Below are positions 1 to 12,371 of a stretch of DNA of 64,000 nucleotides, piece after piece (position 1 is the stretch's first letter; every line of letters begins with the position of its first letter). The notes under the pieces were generated by a model. That model made no database searches, was not told where the DNA came from, and was given only the letters and a program-made list of their open reading frames with translations. Source of the DNA: Alisma plantago-aquatica (lineage: Eukaryota; Streptophyta; Magnoliopsida; Alismatales; Alismataceae); assembly GCA_963693085.1 (NCBI GenBank), contig OY856411.1, forward strand, positions 113,031,267-113,095,266. The letters are read 5' to 3'. The position numbers were made by a program, and so were the translations under genes.

Positions 1-1450
1 AACAGTACTGATGATTAACAAAGTACATAAAGGAACAGATAATAACTATCATCATTAGCCATACTATCATCCTTTATCTTGTTGACAATATAAGCAATTC
101 AGTAGCATATGCAGTTCTAGCATCATGAGCAAGTCTAGTAACATAACATAGCTAACAACATGAGCATGTCTAATTGGTTGAACATATCAACATTATAAGA
201 AGATCTAACAACATAAGCACAACTACCTGGATAAGCATGATTAGCAGTATATGCATCTCTAGTTACAAAGGCATGGCTAGCATGCTAAACATAACTAACA
301 ACATGAGATATCTAGCATCATGATTATAATCAGCCATAGCAGTATAGTTATCAACAAAAGCATAGCTATTGTATGTTCGCATCTACAATCTTAAGCATCT
401 CCACAACCTAAGTATATCTACTATCTCTTAATTGCACCACGCATCATCTTTATGTAAAGATAACAAACAAGGGTTATCATCCAATGTGAAACATTGTGTA
501 TAACCCTAAACAGATATGCTATACGATTGTATTACATCTTTTATTATGCCCTGAGGAAATTGAGGATACCACTCAAAATCCAAATGAACACTGTTAAGTT
601 GAAATCAGTGCCATACATTGATCTAGGAAGAGTCAGACTCCTAAGATCTTCTCCATCCCCAGTCAATACAGGTCCGCCACGGCGACACATAAGGTCAAGC
701 TACTACAGCCTAGTCCGTCCTTGGTACAGGTCACAGCACTAGTGAAAGGAGGTGGGTACACATACCCTACCATCTGAGGTACAACCGCAGTTGTCCTCCA
801 ATCTTATCACTTATATAATCACCGAGACATGACCACAACCATTCTCAAACTAAGGGCTAGGTATGACCGCAGTCATCCTCCCTAAACACTTATATTCAGG
901 ATGACAAGCACCCCGTATACTCATTAGTATGCGCTCTGAGTTTCCCTTAGGAATACTCGTTTCACCATCTGGCAAGTTCTGACGCTCAGATGGATCTATG
1001 GAACATGGCACTACATGATTAGAGTTGCACTTGATTAGTTATGCCAATTGGGTGAATTAAGGCTGCATCAAACAAGTGGACATACAAACCCTAATTCACT
1101 TCTAGCAAGCATATAAATATCAAAACTTTAAAAAGATATAAAATGTGTGAAACATAATTTCTCATCTCATCATCACATGGTACTATTCCTTTTCCATTCA
1201 TGAGACCACACTAGTCATCATACTATCACAAGATATAAATCATTTTCGCAATATCACAGGGTATCAACCCTTATCAATCATAAGAGGATTACACCTCATT
1301 CAGGGCTCAACCATGCCCAAAGTTCATTAAGACCATCATATTATTCCATGTAAGATCATCATTATCTTTGAATGCCTTATAACAAGGCTCAACAAGATCA
1401 ATTACATATAATACCCTAGATCAACAGAATCTTGCATTAATGAGCTAGGA

Positions 1451-1463
1451 GATATTCATAAAC
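1451..1463. repeat. LINE target site duplication, left copy
   Basis: The 13-mer gatattcataaac is repeated exactly at 8188-8200 directly after the LINE poly-A tail. It occurs once, uninterrupted, at 22825-22837 in the partner LTR, which is the empty site. A preceding A could extend it to 14 bp. Confidence 0.97.
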
Positions 1464-2173
1464 GGGCTTAGGGTTGTGATCCCGAGGGTGATTCTGGTGG
1501 CGTTCTCCGGCGGTTGTGCCGCCACTTCCCCCTCTCCGGTTACAAGAGGTCACAGTCGATCGGCCCTACATCCTTCTCACCAAGAGAACCCCTAGATAAT
1601 CTTTGTGGCCTTCTGCGCTCCTGATACAAGGAAGAATATCGACAGCCTTTTGCGTTGGGAGCGACGGCGCCGCCTCCACCTCTGGTTCTGGCACTCCGCC
1701 GGCCAGAGCCCACCTCCTTCCCCCTCCTTTGCGAAGATCTGACCGTGGCTTTCTCTTTGAGCGGCTTATAGGATAGGTTCTTTCTGGGAAACCCCTTATC
1801 GATACTTCAGTTGTAACCGGACAAGGTAGATCTTATGGTGAGCCCCAGCAGGCCGACAAGCGATACTCCATCCAGTGACTGATACTTCGGCTGCTGCCGG
1901 ACAAGGTAGGGCACTGGACGGGGGTTTCGTTTCCTTTAGCCTTCTTGAACCTGGGTGTGCGCTGGCGAGTTTGCGAGATGATGGGAGACAAAAAGTTTCA
2001 CCCCTAGGGTTTTCCTGCGGTTTTTCTCCACCTAGACGGCCCCCGGCTAGGGCACGTCGATCGTCGGCATCCACCATCTCTCTCCTTAACCCCGTGTCCG
2101 GTCCCCGACGGACAAGGACTCTGATCGGGTCAACTTCTTCCCCACAGTGGTGCTGCTGCACTGGAACCCTAGC
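1464..2173 (+). other. LINE 5' untranslated leader
   Basis: About 710 bases lie between the target duplication and the ORF1 start. The leader is more GC-rich than the flanking LTR and contains two diverged copies of a segment around 'ccggacaaggtag' (near 1815-1830 and 1895-1910). Plant LINEs carry their internal promoter in this region, but no defined promoter motif was identified here. The short open frames on both strands look like shadows of GC-rich sequence. Confidence 0.7.
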
Positions 2174-3811
2174 ATGGCGGCTCCTGCCAGTGGAACTTCA
2201 AGTGACGATACTCTTCAATGGAGATTTGATGCTCCCATGCTCAAGACTAATCTGATCCTGAGAAGGCTGTGGTGTCCCACAGATCATGGCTTGTGCGCCC
2301 AGAGAGTTGTTGTTGAGAGAAGATCTGAGTCTGCGGAATCGGCAATCGATCCGGAGACTGTTTTACCGGATGTAAGGAACATCCTTGGAGATGGAAACAA
2401 TCAGAATGCAGGAGACTCCAAGCTTGTGCAAGGCAACGGTGACGCCGCGCTTGCTGTACAGGATCCAGGCCCACAAGATGATAAGGAGGATGGTATCCAA
2501 GATGATCGGACGAGTGAAGTACAAAAAAAGAGGAAGACTCCGTTGTATGGTATCCCTCATGATACCTGCTTCAGATGTATGAAGAAAGGCCATTAGCAAT
2601 CGCAATGTCGTCGTCCGAAGGTATGTTATATATGCCAACGATCGGGTCACCTTGCTCACAGATGCAATCGTAGGACAATTTCTTCTCCGCCGGATATCAC
2701 GTCCATAGAAGCTTTTCCTCCCCTCCATGGAGTCCATGCGAGGGGTGCACCGCAACATACGCTGAAGAGACTAGATGTTGATTTAGGACATGACGATGAG
2801 TCCAGAGAAATCAAAGCAAAATCTATGGAATTTGCGTTAGAGGTGGCTTGGCCGGACAGATTAAAGTGGGAGGTTCTAATCCCAGTTCTTCATGAATCTT
2901 GGCCTCTTGCAAAAGACATCTACAGATATGCTGACAGGAAAGCTATCGCCTTCTTTGGAAATTCTAAAGACACTTTGGATGCGATGAATAGAGGACTGGA
3001 AAATGTAGAAGGTTGTAAACTGGCCCTCAGACACATGCACGATGGGGAGAGATGTGATCGTAAAGAGGCTATGTGGTTCTGGATGGTTGACGTTCCCATT
3101 GTTTGCAGGGATGATGAATCTATCTTGAAGCTTATTAAACCTTTTGGAAATCTTATGGACATATCAGATTGGAAATGCAGAGATGATGACGTTTCAGGTT
3201 TTTTGGTCCTCGTGGAGGCTCTTAAAGAAGATATACCTCAGTTCATAACAATCACATATGGTCATCATAGATCAACCGTGTGCCTACACTTGGTTGCTAG
3301 TGGTCCTATAGGGTCGCAACAGGTCACCACTACTGAAACGGCAGATGAGTTGGGCATTCCTACAGAAGCTTTTAAACGTGAAGTAAGAAGGATGAATGAT
3401 GGTAGCATGGACAACATCGCAGCACCCCCATGCTTAGTGGGTAATTCCAATCGTCACCACGAAAGGAGAGTAGATTGGCAGGCACACAGTCCTAATCAAA
3501 CTGAGCAAAGACATGCTAAAATATTGGTGTTAGATAAAGATGGATACAGGAGACCTATGAGGAATTGGACAATTGCTGATTTCCTATCTAGGGATGATGA
3601 AGAGCTTATTTACAGACTTCAAAGTGGAAGGCCGAGATACAGAAGAAGAACCTCTCGAAGCAGACCTTCTTGGGAGATATGGGGGCATAGATCCATATCT
3701 AATCATAGATTCAGAGAACGCGGCAGTCCTATCTCTTTCAGAAGATCTGAGGGAGACATGATCTCGGTTGAAGATGACAGTGAGGTGGAAGGAAGAGCTA
3801 TTACCCGATGA
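2174..3811 (+). pseudogene. LINE ORF1 (RNA-binding protein), one internal stop
   Basis: One frame of 545 codons runs to a stop at 3809, interrupted only by TAG at 2594-2596. The ATG at 2174 is chosen over 2147 because the family N-terminus usually starts close to such an Ala-rich stretch; both are in frame. Two CCHC zinc knuckles lie at about codons 134-165: the first begins CFRC and is cut by the stop between its His and last Cys, and the second reads CYICQRSGH followed by a final Cys. The C-terminal part, from about codon 218, has the Trp-rich fold-like pattern seen in plant LINE ORF1 proteins and ends in a basic, Arg-rich tail. ORF1 proteins bind element RNA and form the ribonucleoprotein used in retrotransposition. 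The stop would remove the second knuckle and the C-terminal domain. Confidence 0.88.
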
Positions 3812-3853
3812 GTGAGGACTCTGCTATGATGATGTTGCGGTTTCCTTTGTTTA

Positions 3854-6800
3854 ATGGACTATACATCCCTTGTATGGAATATCTGTGGAGTGGCCAACAA
3901 TGGCACTAGGAGAGTCTTGGGTCGTCTATGTAGATAGCACAGACCGAGGATTGTATGCTTATTAGAGCATTTCCTACATGTGATTCATGTGGATGAGCTT
4001 ATCGACATTGTTCGCTTGGATTGGGCTGCAGATAATAATGATGAAGATGGTAAAATCTGGTTCTATGTGGATATCTCTATGCAACCACAGGTGTTTCAAT
4101 CACATAAACAACACCTCACCATCTGATTTCTAGATACAAATGGAGATTTCTTTTTTGTTTCTGCAGTATATGCTAGCTGTAACTTTACATATAGAAAGGA
4201 ATTATGGGAAGATCTCATGAACGTTGCCCATGAGATTGGCGACTCCTGTTGGCTGATCGCAGGAGATTTTAATATTATTCGTCTTTTGAATGAAAAGAGG
4301 GGTGGCACTAACACACATGTACAAGAGATGATGGACTTCAACTCTTTTATCAATAACTTGTGCTTGAATGAAATCCCTTTTGAGGGTAGTCGTTTCACTT
4401 GGGTTAATAAACAGTTGCTTACACCGACTATATGGCAGAAGATTGATCGGGGACTTGTTAATGAATCCTGGAAGTCTTTGAGAACAAATACTAAGATGAA
4501 GCACCTTACCAGGTATAGGGTCTCAGACCACTGCCCCCTCCTCATAACTCCGGGTACGAGGAGCATCAGCAAGAGAACATCCCACTTCTCCTTCCTTGAG
4601 GTCTGGCTACAACATCCAGATTGTTCAACTATCATCCAGAGAGAATGGGCGGATGAGGTGGTGGGACATCCATCTTTTGTATTCTATCAAAAACTCAAGA
4701 AGGTCAAGGCGGCCCTCTCCTCTTGGAACAAAGAGTAGTTTGGGAATATATCCCAAAAGAAGGCTGATCTCAAAGACGTTATCTACTTCACCCAGATTGC
4801 CTTTAACGAGAATCCTACAGAAGTTAATTTCGATAACCTCAGACGAGCAGAACAGGAGCTGCAATACATCATGGACCAGGAGGAGGTCCTGTGGAAGGAA
4901 AGAGTGAAGATCAAGTGGCTCACAGACGGGGAAAGAAACACATCTTTCTATCATGCAGTAGTGAAATCTAGAAGAAAAAGAAAAGTGATTGTGAAGCTTA
5001 CTCTTCCAGATAACTCAACGGTGACTGATTCGGAGCAGATGGCAGAGGCAGCGGCGACACATTATAGAAGCTTCTATGAATCAATGGATTAGATCTCAGA
5101 AGAGAAACTGCAGGATTTCCTACCATTTATACCGGATAGAATATCCTTTGATGACAATCAGACCATGACTACCATCCCTGATGCTATGGAGGTTTTCGAC
5201 ACCATGAAAGAAATGGAGAAGCATTCTGCCCCTGGTCCTGATGGTTTCACCTTAATCTTTTTTCTTGCTGCTTGGGATACTATAAAAGAAGACTTTTTGA
5301 AACTAGCTGAGGTCTTTTTCAAAGGTCAGGTTTGTCATCGTAGTCTGTTCTGTAGTAGGACTGTGCTTATTCCCAAGAAGGAGTCTCATGAGTTCTTGGC
5401 TAATGATTTCCGCCCGATCTCGATAGAAAATGTCTCCCTCAAAATCCTAGCTAGGGTTCTCAATAACAGACTGACAAGCTTCATGCCTCACCTCATATCT
5501 GAATCGCAAGGGGCTTTCTTAAAAGCCAAAGATATTTCTCATCATGTTCGATTAGTGAAGGAGATAGTGCATGACATTAAAAATGGGTTCCCAGCACCAA
5601 ATGTTATGACCAAATACGACATGTCTAGGGCCTATTACAGGGTCAGTTGGGCCATTTTATATAAGATCCTTGCTGCCTTTGGCTTCACCATGAACACTAT
5701 CCAACTTATATTAAGCTTCTTCACCAATACGTGGACGACTGTCTCGATTGGAGATATCACAACGGGTTTCTTTCAGCTGAAGAAGGGTCTGAAACAAGGC
5801 AATGCACTCTCCCCTTTTCTCTTTAATCTTTTTGAGGATATGCTTAGTAGAAGAATTTATGATATGGCTTTAAGAGATGAGGTTGCAGTCTATCAAACCA
5901 GAGGTAATGGAACAACACCACCCTTACTCCTATATGCGGATGATATCACGATTTTCATCATTGCAGATATGGTTTCAGCTGGCAACATTAAGCAGGTTTT
6001 TGAGGACTATGAATCAGCTACGGGGCAGCGTATCAATAGAGCAAAATCCTTTTGCATGATTGGTTGGGATGACACCGATACAGTCAAGGCAATAGCAGAC
6101 GTGTTACAGGTGAATGATGTCCAGAACACTATCCAATATCTTGGGATGCCTATTACTAAGGACAAAACACGGCTTGCGGATTTTGATTTTCTTATTGCCA
6201 AGATTAGCAGAAAGGTTGCAAATTGGAAGGCCAGGCTATTATCCTTTGCGGGCAGGAGACTCTTGATAAACCATGTGCTTTCATCTACCACTTTATATAC
6301 AGCGGCAGCTATAGGCATTCCAACAGGTATTGTTCGGAGAATTGAAAACATCTTTTCTAGCTTCTTGTAGACAAATAGAAGTAACAAGAAGAGATGAACC
6401 TGGATGGCGTGGGATAAAGTGGCAACCCCGATGGAAGAAGGAGGGCTGGGTATTACGCCTATCATGTTAATTAAAAAGGCTTTCCTTGCCAAAGCATGTT
6501 GGGAGGTTCTGACGGGTAACTCATGTTGGGCATCTTTTTGTAGATCCAAGTACGTGAATAGACATATCAATCATTCTGATGTGTTCCCCAATAATCTGAA
6601 GCTGAGTTCTTTTGCTTCTAGCTTCTGGAAGAAACTATGGCAGACTTTTCCTACCGTTATACCTCATTGTAGGTGTATTATTGGTACGGGTGACATCTCT
6701 TTTTGGGATTCTCTTTGGTGTGACATACACCTCAAGGAAATGGCTTTGCATAACAGCGACCGCCAACACGCCTTCAAGGTGAAGGATTTTTGGTCTGACA

Positions 6801-8026
6801 ATCTCGGTTGGGATTGGGGGACACTAAGTCAGGTTATTAACCAAGATGGTCTGGATCTGATTAAATCGTCAAATCACTTCATCTCAGAAGAGGAAGACAG
6901 AATCATTTGGTCCCTTGATGATTACAGTATTTTCTCTTTTAAATCTGCAAAATGTTTGTTTCTTTTGAATGAGCCCAACAGTAACGCTGATGACAAGAAG
7001 CTATGTCTCTTGAACATTCCAAGAGTAAGTGCAACATTATGGCATTTTAAGCATGGAGCAATCCCTACAGATGACAATATTAGAAGACGCAAGATTCAAA
7101 TGGTGTCTAAATGCAACTGTTGCGAGGAACCCAGCTGTGAAAATGTGGGTCATTTATTATTTCACAGACAGTATGCATCATCTCTTTGGGAGAAGTTTAC
7201 TATTATTACGGGCATGCAGGCACCTCGTAGCTTAGCTTCTTTAATGGCATGTTGTGCCAAGGGTATTTCCAGATCTATTACTGATTGGATGGCTGGAAGG
7301 ATCACGATCCTCATCGTTCATAGCTTATGGCGAATGAGATGCAAGGAACGTTTTGATGGTGCTTCTTCTTCTATTGACACTGAGTGGAATCTTATTATTT
7401 TTCACATAAACAAGGCGAAGAGCACGGAATCTTTCATTCATATGGATCACTACAGATATGAGGCATTAGCTGAAGCTGGAATAGATCAACCACACCTGAA
7501 GCTGAGAAGGATCATTCTTGAGCGATGGATTCCTCCGGACCTACATAACCTTAAGCTCAACGTCATTGTTGGTATGGATATTGACCCCCATGGGCATCAG
7601 AGGAGATGGGCTGCTGGTATCGTACGCAATCACAACGGTGATATCTGCCTCGCCTTTCGAGCATGGTTGATGACGCATGATCATATAGAAGCATACCTTG
7701 CTGCATGCATTATAAGCCTGAAACTTTTAGAGGACCACAACTTAACTGTTTCAACTTTTGAAATGGATGATCAACAGTCCTTTGACATTCTTTGGAATGA
7801 TGCTCCGGAACCTTGGAGGATGACACCAGCTATTAGAGAGATTAGACAGCTGATTCATGATAGGGCGATTAGAGGTTCTGTGGTGCATAAGCTTATTAAC
7901 TCTATTCCAAGGGAGCTTGGTATGGCTGGGAACATATATTCGGAGTTGTTTGTTTACTCTGACAGTAGAAACCTACCAATGAAGATTAGAGGAATGACAC
8001 TTCTCGAGAAGAAAAATATACCTTAA
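3854..8026 (+). pseudogene. LINE ORF2: endonuclease - reverse transcriptase - zf-RVT - RNase H-like
   Basis: One unbroken frame of about 1,390 codons starts 42 bases after ORF1 and holds six in-frame stops (3935, 4124, 4736, 5090, 6368 and 6395) and no frameshift. The apurinic-type endonuclease spans about codons 1-230, with AGDFN near codon 136 and SDHCP near 224. The reverse transcriptase runs from about codon 430 (SAPGPDGF) through FRPISIENVSLK to the catalytic YADD near codon 694 and YLGMPI near 770. A zf-RVT type region with Cys-rich CNCCEEPSC follows near codons 1080-1100. The last ~170 codons resemble an RNase H domain (AAGIVRNHNGDICLAF), but the first catalytic Asp region is degenerate. 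The protein would nick target DNA and copy element RNA. It is dead in this copy. Confidence 0.95.
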
Positions 8027-8187
8027 ATTCGGCTTAAGCGAGATGTGTAAGGTTTTTGCGTCCTTTTTGCATATGGGTATTATACCTGCGGGCCTTAGCA
8101 GGAGTTGTATCTTTTACATTGATGATTTTTCCTACACGAGGAGGGTAGGATGAATAAAAGTACCTCCTAGCTTATATTAAAAAAAAA
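8027..8187 (+). other. LINE 3' UTR and poly-A tail
   Basis: The 161-base tail ends with an aataaaa signal (near 8154) and a short A run at 8179-8187, directly against the right target duplication. The short tail is typical of plant L1-type elements. Confidence 0.85.
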
Positions 8188-8200
8188 GATATTCATAAAC
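8188..8200. repeat. LINE target site duplication, right copy
   Basis: Exact copy of the 13-mer at 1451-1463. It follows the poly-A tail and continues straight into LTR sequence (aatcatagcagggttat) that is contiguous with the 13-mer in the partner LTR at 22825. Confidence 0.97.
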
Positions 8201-8459
8201 AATCATAGCAGGGTTATATTAACATCAAGAACATTCCTTTATTACATCAACATGTAAGGAATCTAGATATGATTGACACTCATCATATTCATAATGCACA
8301 TGTTCAGCATAAGAAAGTATCAACCATGTGGCTATGATAACCACCAACTAACACATTAAGGTTATGATAATGTGAAGGAGGTTATTCCACCATCATTCCA
8401 TCATATAAGAATGTTAAACATGTATACTCATCTTTATCTAATTGCATTAGAGTTAGGTT

Positions 8460-11400
8460 TCTAAGTGATTGAACATGTCCATCATGTTTCTGCTGTGAAA
8501 GTGCTTTTGTGAGCAGGTCATCCACATTGCTTTCTGTAGGTACTCTGCAAATCTTCACATCTCCTCGTTGTATGATCTCTCGTATGAGATGGAACCGTCG
8601 TAGAAAATGTTTGGAACGTTGGTGCGATCTTGGTTCTTTAGCCTGTGCAATTGCTCTGTTGTTGTCGCAAAACACCTCAATTGCATCACCAGTGCTTGGA
8701 ACCACTCCAAGTTCAGAAATGAACTTCTTGATCCACACAGCTTCCTTTGCAGCATTAGATGCGGCAATATATTTAGCCTCTGTTGTAGAATCCGCAACAG
8801 TCTCTTGCTTAGAACTCTTCTAGCTCACAACTTTGTTGTTCAGGCAAAACACAAATCCAGATTGCGATCTGTAGTCATCTTTGTCAGTTTGGAAGCTAGC
8901 ATCGGTGTAACCCTTTACCACGAGCTCTTCCTCACCACCGTATACCAAGAATTGATCCTTAGTCCTTCTCAAGTACTTTAGGATGTTCTTCACGACTGTC
9001 TAGTGACATTCACCTAGATCTGAATGATACCGGCTCATCATGCTCAAAGCATACGACACATCAAGACAAGTACATAACATTGCGTACATGATAGATCCAA
9101 TTGTTGATGCATATGGAATCTTACTCATGTGTGCCCGTTCATCACGTGAACTAGGACACTGGGATTTAGAGATTGTAACCCCATGGGACATGGGCAAGTT
9201 ACCTCTCTTAGAACCCTCCATGCTAAACCTCTTTAGCACCTTGTCAATGTATGTGCTATGGCTTAGGCCTAGAAGCCTTATAGATTCATCTCTATAGATC
9301 TTGATCCCTAGTATATAGGATGCTTCGCCTAAATCCTTCATAGAGAAGGTCTTCCCTAGCCAACCTTTTACTGTCTGAAGAGTAGGGATGTCATTTCCCA
9401 TCAATAGTATGTCATCCACATATAATATGAGACCCACGAACCCTTTTGTAAACACAAGGTTCATCTTCATTTTGACTAAATACAAACTTTTTGACCACTT
9501 CATAAAAATGTAGATTCCAGCTCTGAGATGTTTGCTTCAATCTATAGATTGACCTTTGTAGCTTACAGACTTTATTGGCTTCCTTTGGATCGATAAAACC
9601 CTCAGGTTGTGTCATGTACACATCCTCGAGTAAATTCCCATTAAGGAATGTTGTTTTAACATCCATCTGCCAAATATCATAGTCATGATAAGCTGCAATG
9701 GCAAGCATGATCCTGATGGATTTAACCATGGCAACTGGTGAGAAGGTCTCATCATAATCAACACCTTGAATGTGACAGAATCCTTTTGCAACCAATCTAC
9801 CTTTATAGGTTTGAACATTTCCATCCATGTCAGTCTTCTTCTTAAAGACCCACTTGCACCCTATGGGTTTTACCCCTTCGGGTGGATCCACCAAGGTCCA
9901 TACCTTATTGGTGTACATGGATTCCATCTCAGATCTCATGGCTTCAAGCCATTTCTCAGATTCTAGTCCCTTTGTAGCTTCTAGATAGGAACTTGGCTCA
10001 TCTGCTATGCCCAATTCATCACTGTCTTGAGTCATGAGAAATCCAAATCTCTTAGGCTCAAGTCGTGTCCTACTAGACCTACGAGGTTCCTGCGTTACAT
10101 TTGGAACTTGAAATTCCACAACAATTTGTGAGTCTTCATGTTCCTTATGTACCTCCTCAGGTTCTCTGCTTTCTTGTTGGTCTTGAACTTCTTTGAGCTC
10201 TACATTCCTCCCACTAATTCCTTTAGAAATAAATTCCTTTTCAAGAAATACAACAGTCCTAGCAACAAACACTTTGTTGTCAGTTGGTGTGTAGAAGTAG
10301 TATCCCCGAGTCTCCTTGGGGTATCCAACAAAATAGCATTTTTCCAATTTGGGTCCAAGCTTTTTAGGAAATTGTTTCCTAACATAAGCTTCACATCCCC
10401 AAATCTTTAACATAGACAAATTGGGACGATTCCCATTCCATATCTCATATGGTGTCTTTTGAACCGATTTGGAAGGTACACGGTTAAGTGTAAACGGTGC
10501 AGTTTCAAGAGCATATCCCCATAACAATATTGGAAGTTCAGTTGAACTCATCATTGATCGCACCATGTCTAATAATGTATGATTCCTTCTTTCTGACACA
10601 CCATTATGTTGTGGTGTACCAGGTGGAGTCCATTGTGATACAATACCACAATCTCTCAGAAGGTCCTCAAACTCTTAGCTTAAGTATTCGCCACCTCAAT
10701 CTGAACGGAGTGCTTTAATACTCTTACCAAGTTGCTTCTCTACTTCATTCATGAAAGTATTGAACATTTCAAGAGTTTTTGACTTGTGTTTCATAAGATA
10801 TACATAGCCATACCTACTGAGGTCATCAGTGAAGGTAATGAAGTATTGATAGCCTCCTCTAGCATTTGATCTAAAAGGTCCACATACATCAGTATGTATG
10901 AGCCCTAGCAGATCACTAGCTCTCTCACTGTGTCTAGTGAAAGGAGTCTTGGTCAGCTTCCCTAATAAACATGCCTCACATGTCTCTAATGATTCAAAAT
11001 CGAAAGAGTCTAGATAACCATCCTTATTGATATGCGCTTCTCGTTTATGTGCCGAAGACGACAATGCCACAAGTATGTTTTGTTTGAGTTGTCAAGTTTT
11101 AACCTTTTACTATTTACATTGTATATGCTAGTCTCAAGTTCTAACAAGTAGATACCATAAGATATTGGGGCATTGCCATAAAAGATCTCATCTTTAGAAA
11201 TAGAAATAATTCCATTCTTAATGTGAAATTCAAATCCACTCTTATCCATACAAGATACAGAAATAATATTTCTATTAATGGAAGGTACATAATAGCAATT
11301 CTCTAATTCTATTACAAGGCCCGTAAGTAAAGATAAACTAATAACTCCAACTGCGGTGGTAGCAACTCTTTCTCCATTAGCGACCCGCAGCTCGACTTGG

Positions 11401-12371
11401 CCCTTTCGTAAAGGCTTACTTCTTATCAGATCATGCATATTAGAACATATGTGAGATCCACATCCGGTATCCAGTACCCATGATGAAGAAGTATTTAATT
11501 TTATCTCAATAACGTATATACCTAAAGTGGAGATCTCTATCCCCTGCTTCTTCTTCCTCAGTTCCTCCAGGTAGAGAGGACAGTTTCTTTTCCAATGTCC
11601 AACCCGGTGACAATGATGACAATTGCCTTCTTTGGAGATCCCACCTTTATCTTTGAGCGCGGATGACTTTGGCTTCTGCCCGGCTTTAGAACTTTTCTTA
11701 GCCTTACCTTTTCCTTTTGACTTTTCCTTTGTCTTGCTGATCATCATCACAGACTTGGGCTTGTCTTTCTTCATCTGTGCTTCAGCTGTCCTCAACATGC
11801 CCAACAATTCTGACAACGGCTTGTCAAAATTGTTCATGTTGTAGTTCATGACAAAATGACTATATGATTCAGGAAATGATTGTAGAATCACATCAGTGGC
11901 CAACTCTTAACCTAGGGGAAATCCCAACTTGGATAGGCTTTCCACGTACCCAATCAAAGTGAGTATATGGGTGCCAACTGAGTCTCCCTCTTTCATCTTG
12001 CTTTTGAACAAAGCCTTTGAGACATCATATCTCTCCTGTCTTGCTTGATGTTGATACATGTTCTTGAGATGTGTTACCGTCTCCATGACATTCATATTCT
12101 CATGCTGCTCTTACAACTCATAGTTCATTGAGCACAACATCAAGCACTTGACATCCACGACTTCATCAAGGTGCTTCTTGTAAGCATCCTTTTCAGCCTT
12201 GGGCACATTTACAGCGGGCTCCGCTATCTCTGGTGTTTCAAGGACATAGAGCTTACGCTCATGTGTGAGAACAATTCTCAGCGTCCTAAACCAGTTTTGA
12301 AAGTTGGTTCCGGTAAGTTTGTCCTTCTTAAGGACCGATCGTAATGAGAAAGTGTGAGTGTTGTTTGCCAT
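8460..12371 (-). pseudogene. Ty1/copia gag-pol polyprotein, multiply broken
   Basis: Reading leftwards from ATG at 12371: UBN2-type gag; CCHC knuckle CHHCHRVGHWKRNC near 11600; aspartic protease WVLDTGCGSH near 11480; GAG-pre-integrase LWHCRLRH near 11075; integrase core (LIHTDVCGPF and a damaged RSD-GGEY box near 10700); reverse transcriptase (QMDVKTTFLNG near 9660 and YVDDILL near 9420); RNase H (ADSTTEAKYIAAS near 8780). In-frame stops occur at 12111, 11907, 10696, 10675, 9000 and 8820. Frameshifts occur near 11040 and 9440. Gag, protease, integrase and reverse transcriptase form one polyprotein in this superfamily, with integrase before RT, which is the copia order. The frame runs into flanking LTR DNA at 8459 because the element is permuted there. 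Confidence 0.94.

Larger units (their letters stand above)
1464..8187 (+). mobile_element. Full-length plant L1-type LINE (two decayed ORFs)
   Basis: A non-LTR retrotransposon of about 6.7 kb has a GC-rich 5' leader, ORF1 with zinc knuckles, ORF2 with endonuclease, reverse transcriptase, zf-RVT and a degenerate RNase H-like region, a 3' UTR and a short poly-A tail. It is bounded by a perfect 13-bp target duplication. L1-type elements move by target-primed reverse transcription: ORF2 nicks the target and copies the element RNA in place. The element is not 5'-truncated, which is uncommon for a LINE copy. Seven in-frame stops but no frameshift interrupt the two ORFs, so this copy cannot be autonomous. 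Confidence 0.96.

Noticed and set aside
494..742. 82-codon plus-strand frame
   Set aside because: Lies in LTR sequence. The partner LTR copy near 21870-22110 does not keep it intact, and no family resemblance was seen.
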